The notes beneath the pieces were generated by a model. It was not told where the DNA came from and searched no databases. It worked only from the letters and a program-made list of their open reading frames with translations. From Liopterus haemorrhoidalis (Eukaryota; Arthropoda; Insecta; Coleoptera; Dytiscidae), in contig OZ020625.1 in the NCBI GenBank assembly GCA_963971575.1, positions 13,555,646 through 13,619,645 of the forward strand: 64,000 nt of DNA. The letters run 5' to 3'. The translations under genes were made by a program, and so were the position numbers. Below, piece by piece: positions 62,930 through 64,000 of the stretch. How positions within the stretch are numbered: the first letter of the stretch is position 1; each line of letters starts with the position of its first letter.

Positions 62930-64000
62930 TGAAACGAGCGCAAATAGATTTGGTTGCTGTGTGCCTTAAATTTTAATTGTTCCTGAAACAATTTAATATT
63001 ACAAATAAGTTCGACGAGGTTTCAAGAACTTTAAATATTCCTGAAACGACTCGCAAGTTCTATATTCTTGCCGTAATTCGTAATGTATCCCTGTTTGAAG
63101 TATCCCTGAAGCAGTCTATGAGTGTTTTATTTATCTTAGAAATCGCGCACAGGTTTTTTAAGTATACATGAAGCGATTCACAGAGGTCTTATATAATTTT
63201 AATGAGGCCCACAGCGTTCTAACGTATTTTTGGACCAGTCCACGTGAATTATGTATTTTCGGATTTGCTCCCGTTGGTCTTACTTTGAAGCGGATCACAG
63301 GGGTCTATTGTATCTTTAAAGTGTTCCGTAGAAAATCTCTTGTGTATTTGAATATATTTCCGTTGGTCTAACTTATCGGTTTTCAAGGGTCTAATTTATA
63401 TTTAAAGCGGGCCAAAGGGGACGAATGTATGTTTGAAGCATCCAAGAATGGACTAATGTTTCTTTGATGCTACCCACAGGGGTCTAATATATACTTGAAG
63501 CGGCTCACAGGGGTCTAATATATATTTGAAGCGGCCCACAGTGGTCTAATATATATTTGAAGCGGACCACAGGGGTCTAATGTATATTTGAAGCGGCCCA
63601 CAGGGGTCTAATGTCTACTTAAAGCGGCCCATAGGGGTCTAACATATATTTGAAGCGGCCCGTAGGGGTCTAATATATATCTGAAGCTGCCTATAGGGGT
63701 CCAATATTTATTTGAAGCGGCTCGTAGGGGTCTAATACAGGGCCGGAGCGAGGGTCTTTGGCGCCCTTATGCAAGATTTAATGGAGCGCCCCCAGACAGG
63801 GAGTTAAGAGAAAAGAGGTCCTAACTTATAAATTCAAGAGAAGACCTAAAAAAAGGTCCTTCCTTCTAAGTTTCAAGTGAAGACCTAAAAAAAAGGTCCT
63901 CATTTTAACCTTGCATCAAGCGCCCTAATGCTTTGCATACCCTGCATACGTTCCTGTGGACCTGGTCTAATAGTATATATTTGAAGCGGCCCGTAGGGGT
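62930..64000. repeat. 31-bp satellite with decay gradient, runs off the window
   Basis: Clean units 'gtctaatatatatttgaagc' + 'ggcccacaggg' start at 63482, 63513, 63544, 63575, 63606, 63637, 63668, 63699 and 63730, all 31 bp apart, and resume at 63965. To the left, recognisable but diverged units ('gaagcggatcacaggggtct', 'gaagcgattcacagaggtct') fade out by about 62930. The array is split by 63738-63964. Confidence 0.9.
63738..63964. mobile_element. Non-autonomous hAT-like element (227 bp) in the 31-bp array
   Basis: Ends 'cagggccggagcg' and the inverse of 'caggtccacagga'. The perfect duplication gtctaata (63730-63737, 63965-63972) is part of the satellite unit. It has reverse-oriented units of the shared module ('aagtgaagacctaaaaaaaa'). 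Confidence 0.88.

Noticed and set aside
63482..63729. CRISPR array
   Set aside because: Units are contiguous 31-bp repeats with no unique spacers, in a eukaryotic context.

Overview
This is an AT-rich, gene-poor window of a eukaryotic, most likely insect, nuclear genome. I base that on the repeat content: CR1/L2/Jockey-like non-LTR retrotransposons with (AAT)n tails, a Copia element whose primer-binding site matches the internal half of initiator tRNA-Met, many hAT elements with 8-bp target-site duplications (TSDs), pogo, Tc1/mariner and Harbinger-like elements, and satellite arrays. I cannot name the species. No intact host gene was found. The only host-type coding sequence is a broken histone H2B copy (about 53196-53565, plus strand). 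Almost everything else is mobile DNA at different stages of decay.

Layout. 1-7290: degenerate repeats, a pogo-type MITE (1175-1706), two hAT MITEs, and three reverse-transcriptase (RT) fragments on the minus strand. 7296-13063: a gutted hAT element with 'acatcgatgt' subterminal repeats. A CR1-like retrotransposon (about 8100-12042) and a short (AAT)-tailed element sit inside it. 13064-15688: the 5' part of a Copia element on the minus strand (LTR, PBS, gag, protease, integrase; no RT). 16547-17113: Tc1 fragment. 17765-18690: 115-bp satellite split by a hAT MITE. 19540-21880: minus-strand non-LTR element split by another hAT MITE. 22636-23689: complete non-autonomous hAT. 24255-25430: I/Jockey-type tail, a (TCTG)n repeat and a tRNA-like SINE. 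26322-28322: 5'-truncated CR1-like element. 28605-29220: pogo-like transposase remnant. 29283-30400: MITEs and a minisatellite. 30640-34741: the only coding-intact transposon (ORF1 349 aa, ORF2 922 aa). 34852-36725: hAT MITE, tRNA-like repeat, mariner-like pseudogene. 37142-39028: GC-rich island that may be a long Gypsy-type LTR. 39691-42696: hAT with a second hAT nested inside. 43914-46380: MITE, RT fragment, AAT-tailed fragment. 46640-56220: degenerate repeats of about 165-175 bp, an exact 171-bp satellite, palindromes, the H2B pseudogene, and a buried Jockey/R1-like RNase H remnant. 57895-58561: long-inverted-repeat element. 59605-61604: decayed ZBED5/SCAND3-like hAT. 62930-64000: 31-bp satellite that runs off the window and is interrupted by one more hAT MITE.

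The most unusual observation is that five non-autonomous hAT-like elements with different termini (18440-18664, 21518-21703, 29976-30167, 43914-44217, 63738-63964) all carry copies of the same roughly 40-bp internal minisatellite module. Other points of note are a two-part RNA-like hairpin at the 3' end of two CR1-like elements, (AAT)n tails reused as insertion targets, dated nested insertions with perfect TSDs, and several near-perfect snap-back palindromes.
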